Positions 6,615-9,179 of a stretch of DNA of 9,179 bases are shown one piece after another; the stretch's first letter is position 1; every line of letters begins with the position of its first letter. The stretch covers positions 1-9,179 of the forward strand of contig UQZC01000049.1 of NCBI GenBank assembly GCA_900545505.1, given 5' to 3'. This DNA is from an uncultured Collinsella sp. (GTDB lineage: Bacteria; Actinomycetota; Coriobacteriia; Coriobacteriales; Coriobacteriaceae). The position numbers were made by a program, and so were the translations under genes. The notes beneath the pieces are model-generated. The model searched no databases, was not told where the DNA came from, and was given only the letters and a program-made list of their open reading frames with translations.

Positions 6615-7913
6615 TTACTCAGCGTCCTTGGCGGTCTCGTCGACCTCGGTCACCTTGGCGTTCTCGACCAGGTGATCGACGGCCTTGGAGCGACGGATGG
6701 ACTCGCGGACGGCAGGCATGCGGCCATCGGCGATGAACTCGGCCTTGGAAGCCTCGACGTCCTTGACGCCGGCCTTCTCGAACTCGGCGTTGATGTCGTC
6801 CTCGGTGACCTCGATCTTTAGCTCACGGGCGAGGGCGTCGAGAGCCAGGGACTCACGGGCAACGTCGTTGGCCTGCTTGTGCAGGTCGCCGATGAACTGC
6901 TCCATGGTCAGGCCAGAAGCGGGCAGCCAGGTGTCCAGCGTCATGCCGCGGGCAGCAAGGTTGGACAGGAAGTTCTGGCCAAGCTCCTCAAAGACGGACT
7001 GCTCGTAGTCGGCGTCCATCTCCTCGAGCTGCAGACGCTCAGCGAGAGCGGAGACGCAACGGTTCTCCTTCTCGGCCGGCAGGCGGGAAGCCTTGTCCTG
7101 CTCGATCTCAATCTTGATGGCGTCGCGCATAGCGTCGATGCTGTCGAAGCCAAAGTCGGACTTGACGAGCTCGTCGGTGAGCTCGGGGGTGTTGCGGACC
7201 TTGATGCCCTTGACGGTGACCTCGACGGTGTGGGTCTCAGCCTCCTCGCCCTCCTCGACCTCGTCGGTCCAGGTGACGGTCTTGACGTCGTCAACGTTGG
7301 CACCGATCAGGGCCTCGTTGAACTCCTTGGGGTTGCTGTCGCTACCGGCGATGAGCATGCGGCCCTCGGCAGCGAAGTTGTCGGCGTTCTCGACGGCCTT
7401 GAGGTCGACAGTGACGTAGTCCTCGGCCTCGACGGCGCGACCCTCGACGTCCTCGAAGGTGGCACGGTAGTTGAGGAGCATCTCGACCTGGTTGTTGATC
7501 TCGGACTCGGTGACCTCCGCGGGAGGCATCTCGATCTCGACGGCGTCGAAGGAGGAGAGCTCGGCAGCAGGACGCAGGGAGAACTCGACGGTGTAGGTGT
7601 AGTCCTCGTGATCCTTGGCGAGGTCGAGCTCCTTGTAGTCACCGTTCTTGGTGGGGACGATGTCCAGCTCGTTGAGGACGACGGGCTCGTTGGCGGCGAT
7701 CAGGTCGTTAGTGGCCTGAGCGAGGGTAGCCTCGGCGCCAAGTGCGGAGTCGATGACCGGACGGGGAGCCTTGCCGGCGCGGAAGCCCGGGAAGCGGTAC
7801 TTCTTAGCGGTGTCCTTGTAGGCCTTCTTGATCGCGGCGTCGACGTCGGCGGCCGGGATGGTGACCGTAGCGGTGAGCTTGGCGTCCTTGACGTCAGAAG
7901 CGGTGATGTTCAA
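6615..7913 (-). CDS. tig: Trigger factor (ribosome-associated chaperone)
   Basis: Binds the ribosome at the exit tunnel and shields nascent chains. I choose the TTG at 7913: AGGAGGA (7925-7919) sits six bases ahead of it, and this start puts the ribosome-docking signature GFRAGKAP at residues 43-50, the same Phe44-Arg45 numbering as E. coli trigger factor. A GTG at 7916 is too close to that ribosome site; an ATG at 7928 would bury the site inside the gene. The protein has 432 residues, the family's usual length: an N-terminal ribosome-binding domain (about 1-115), an FKBP-like domain (about 160-236) and a helical C-terminal chaperone domain ending in an acidic tail. The FKBP part keeps its fold pattern but lacks most family aromatics, so prolyl isomerase activity may be weak. 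It lies upstream of clpP and clpX, the common order. Confidence 0.96.
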   Translation of the reverse strand: MNITASDVKDAKLTATVTIPAADVDAAIKKAYKDTAKKYRFPGFRAGKAPRPVIDSALGAEATLAQATNDLIAANEPVVLNELDIVPTKNGDYKELDLAKDHEDYTYTVEFSLRPAAELSSFDAVEIEMPPAEVTESEINNQVEMLLNYRATFEDVEGRAVEAEDYVTVDLKAVENADNFAAEGRMLIAGSDSNPKEFNEALIGANVDDVKTVTWTDEVEEGEEAETHTVEVTVKGIKVRNTPELTDELVKSDFGFDSIDAMRDAIKIEIEQDKASRLPAEKENRCVSALAERLQLEEMDADYEQSVFEELGQNFLSNLAARGMTLDTWLPASGLTMEQFIGDLHKQANDVARESLALDALARELKIEVTEDDINAEFEKAGVKDVEASKAEFIADGRMPAVRESIRRSKAVDHLVENAKVTEVDETAKDAE

Positions 7914-7918
7914 CACGT

Positions 7919-7925
7919 TCCTCCT
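7919..7925 (-). promoter_or_regulatory. tig ribosome binding site (decides a TTG start)
   Basis: The minus strand carries AGGAGGA, a near-perfect anti-16S match. The spacer from AGGAGG is six bases to TTG (7913), three to GTG (7916), and the site lies within the reading frame that opens at ATG 7928. Spacing therefore favours TTG. Confidence 0.7.
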
Positions 7926-7976
7926 CATACTGCCCAGCTTATCTGAGGTGCTGGTACCTTTATGCAACAAAGAGTC

Positions 7977-7996
7977 GCGACGGCGGGAGCCGACGC
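7977..7996 (-). terminator. Possible tRNA-Leu terminator
   Basis: GCGACGGC (7977-7984) and GCCGACGC (7989-7996) pair over seven of eight positions, with one A-A mismatch (U-U on the minus strand) and a GGGA loop. On the minus strand the stem is followed by GACTCTTTGTTG, a modest T-rich tail. It begins nine bases after the tRNA CCA, so it could end the tRNA transcript or attenuate read-through into tig. Confidence 0.4.
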
Positions 7997-8004
7997 AGGT
8001 GCGT

Positions 8005-8088
8005 TGGTGCGGGCGAAAGGACTCGAACCTTCACGGGAATCCCACCAGAACCTAAATCTGGCGCGTCTACCAATTCCGCCACGCCCGC
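8005..8088 (-). tRNA. tRNA-Leu (anticodon UAG)
   Basis: On the minus strand a seven-base acceptor stem GCGGGCG (8088-8082) pairs with CGCCCGC (8015-8009), followed by discriminator A and an encoded CCA (8007-8005). The anticodon stem CCAGA/TCTGG encloses the loop TTTAGGT, giving anticodon UAG at 8054-8052 for CUN leucine codons. A long variable arm (GGGATTCCC) marks a class II tRNA. The D-arm has GGTAGACGC and the T-loop TTCGAGT. All stems are intact. It lies about 90 bases upstream of tig on the same strand. Confidence 0.97.
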
Positions 8089-8107
8089 ATGAGCGCACAG
8101 ACTAGGA

Positions 8108-8116
8108 ATGATAGCA
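8108..8116 (-). promoter_or_regulatory. Probable extended -10 promoter of tRNA-Leu
   Basis: The minus strand reads TGC-TATCAT: an extended -10 (TGn) with five of six matches to TATAAT. It ends 20 bases before the mature tRNA 5' end, which suits a short leader trimmed by RNase P. The -35 at normal spacing is poor (GTGCGC), in keeping with an extended -10 promoter. Confidence 0.45.
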
Positions 8117-8204
8117 GATACGAACGGCAAGCGCACGCACACCTTTTACAGGCTCACGACCTCACCACGAGTGCAAGCCAATAGAGCACGCCACCCCATC
8201 TCAT

Positions 8205-8273
8205 AAGTTGCGGTGGAATAGGGACTGTTTGGGGCTCCAGTCCTCCAAAACAGTCCCTATTCCACCGCAACTT
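8205..8273. repeat. Perfect 26-bp inverted repeat in the gene-free stretch before the transposase
   Basis: Arms 8205-8230 and 8248-8273 are exact reverse complements, separated by 17 bases that can partly pair as well (GG with CC). The result is a hairpin of about 69 bases. The T-tail needed for a terminator is absent on both strands. The core lacks the CCAC/GTGG inner hairpin of the two valS elements, so I keep it separate. An overlapping shorter hairpin uses part of the right arm: CCACCG (8262-8267) with CGGTGG (8274-8279). The rest of the gene-free stretch 8117-8390 shows nothing else I can support, apart from a possible insertion-sequence end near 8320. Confidence 0.75.
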
Positions 8274-8319
8274 CGGTGGGACTCGGCAGTCTGGCGGTGC
8301 TGGGTAGCGCGCACAGTCG

Positions 8320-9124
8320 TGGTGTAAGAAGCAAGGGAGGGCCATCGCCTAGAATCGTCAGTGCCTAGATATTCGACGAAAGGAAAGACGATGGTCCACA
8401 GCGACATTCTATCCCAGCCGGACCGGGGGCTCGGCCTCGACCGGCCCCAGACCGAGGCCCTGCTCGCGCTGTTCTCGCGGTGCGACGACCTGAGGGAGTT
8501 CGGCAGGGAGGTGATCCAGTCCGTGGTCAACGCCCTGATGGACTCCCAGGCGCAGGAGGCCTGCGGCGCGCCCCGCGGCTCCAGGTCGCCCGAGCGCGTC
8601 AACAGCAGGAACGGCTACCGCGAGAGGTCCCTGTCGACCTCCCTCGGCGACCTCGAGCTGCGGGTCCCCAAGCTGCGCGAGGGGACCTACTTCCCCGAGG
8701 GCATACTCAAGCGCTACACGCGCGTCGAGGCGTCCATGGTTGCGCTCGTGCGCGAGATGTACGTCGCTGGCGTGAGCACCCGCAAGGTCGGGCTCGTCGC
8801 CGAGGAGCTCGGCGTCTCGTCGCTGTCCAGCTCCGAGGTGTCGGCGCTGTGCGCCGGGCTGGACGAGGAGGCCGAGGCGTTCAGGACCCGGCCGATCGAG
8901 GGCGAGCACCCCTACGTGTGGCTCGACGCGACCTACATGAAGTGCAGGACCGGCGGGCGCTACGCGAGCGTCGCGCTCGTCACGGCGATCGGCATGTCGT
9001 CCTCCGGGCACAAGGAGTTCCTCGGCTGCGCCTGCTTCGACAGCGAGAGCGACGCCGCCTGGTCCGAGTTCCTCGGCTCCCTCAGGGACAGGGGCCTGCG
9101 CGGCGTGAGGCTCGCGGTGTCCGA
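8320..9124 (+). mobile_element. IS256-family insertion sequence, 5' part only; left boundary uncertain
   Basis: The element is defined by the transposase gene at 8391-9124. Its left end should lie in the 8280-8390 leader; GGTGTAAGAA at 8321 resembles the GTGTAA found at some IS256-family ends, but no right end is in the window for comparison. The right part is missing because sequence changes abruptly at about 9124. It lies on the opposite strand from the housekeeping genes and upstream of tRNA-Leu, so it breaks no recognised gene here. Confidence 0.5.
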
Positions 9125-9170
9125 TGTTAGCGCTACTGTAAAAACAACCAATTACGCCAACGCACATTAA
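8391..9170 (+). pseudogene. IS256-family (MULE/DDE) transposase, truncated
   Basis: A mutator-type transposase that would cut and rejoin its own insertion sequence. The ATG at 8391 follows AAAGGAAAG at a short spacing; the frame continues upstream to a GTG at 8361, which is less likely. Family blocks: an N-terminal region with NGYRERSLSTSLGDLELRV and PKLREGTYFPEGIL; YVAGVSTRKV; ELGVSSLSSSEVSALC; EGEHPYVWLDATYMK with the first catalytic Asp at about 179; and GLRGVRLAVSD with the second catalytic Asp at 245. The family then continues A-H-x-G-L, but here the sequence switches to unrelated residues and stops after 259 codons, against about 400 normally. The third catalytic acid (Glu) and the C-terminal domain are lost, so it is not expected to be active. 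Codons are strongly G/C-ending up to the break. Confidence 0.92.
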
Positions 9171-9179
9171 CCGATTCCG
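9125..9179. mobile_element. Probable end of a second mobile element inserted in the transposase gene
   Basis: From about 9125 the sequence starts TGTTAGCG, then CTACTGTAAAAAC, and is clearly richer in A and T than the transposase codons before it. The break falls inside the codon for the second catalytic Asp. Elements of the IS21 and Tn7-like groups often begin with TGT, and an ACTGTAAAA-like motif near the end recalls IS21 ends from memory. Only 55 bases are visible, so the family is not established. Confidence 0.4.

Noticed and set aside
8005..8088. tRNA-Leu as the attachment site of an integrated element
   Set aside because: No duplicate of the tRNA 3' end and no integrase is seen in the window; the insertion sequence lies more than 200 bases away on the 5' side of the tRNA.

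Overview
The window reads as a GC-rich chromosome segment of a Coriobacteriia actinobacterium. Collinsella is my best guess, from protein style, gene order and intergenic repeats; no search was run. Every housekeeping gene lies on the minus strand, so in transcription order the window runs from high to low coordinates: tRNA-Leu(UAG), tig, clpP, clpX, valS, folC (cut by the window edge). The only clear plus-strand gene is a broken IS256-family transposase at the right end.

Region by region. Bases 1-1159 hold the N-terminal 386 codons of folC (folylpolyglutamate/dihydrofolate synthase). Bases 1160-1433 hold a strong terminator-like hairpin just ahead of folC and a nested palindrome just behind valS. 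Bases 1434-4130 are valS. Bases 4131-4417 are the valS leader, with a second nested palindrome of the same family and the clpX terminator. Bases 4418-6452 are clpX and clpP, one base apart. A 162-base gap with two hairpins precedes tig (6615-7913, probably a TTG start). tRNA-Leu lies at 8005-8088. Bases 8089-8390 hold no gene, but contain a likely tRNA promoter and a perfect 26-bp inverted repeat. From 8391 an IS256-type transposase runs until it is broken at about 9124 by AT-richer foreign sequence that looks like the end of another mobile element.

Function. tig, clpP and clpX form the classic protein-folding and degradation cluster: trigger factor meets nascent chains at the ribosome, and ClpX unfolds substrates for the ClpP protease. 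valS and folC are also frequent neighbours in bacteria. No defence, secondary-metabolite or other novel protein system is visible.

The most unusual signal is non-coding. Two related, oppositely oriented elements flank valS (1307-1423 and 4151-4266). They share a core of about 60 bases, but each is closed by a long outer stem whose sequence is unrelated between copies while pairing is kept almost perfectly within each copy. The structure is kept and the arm sequence is not, which is worth following up genome-wide.
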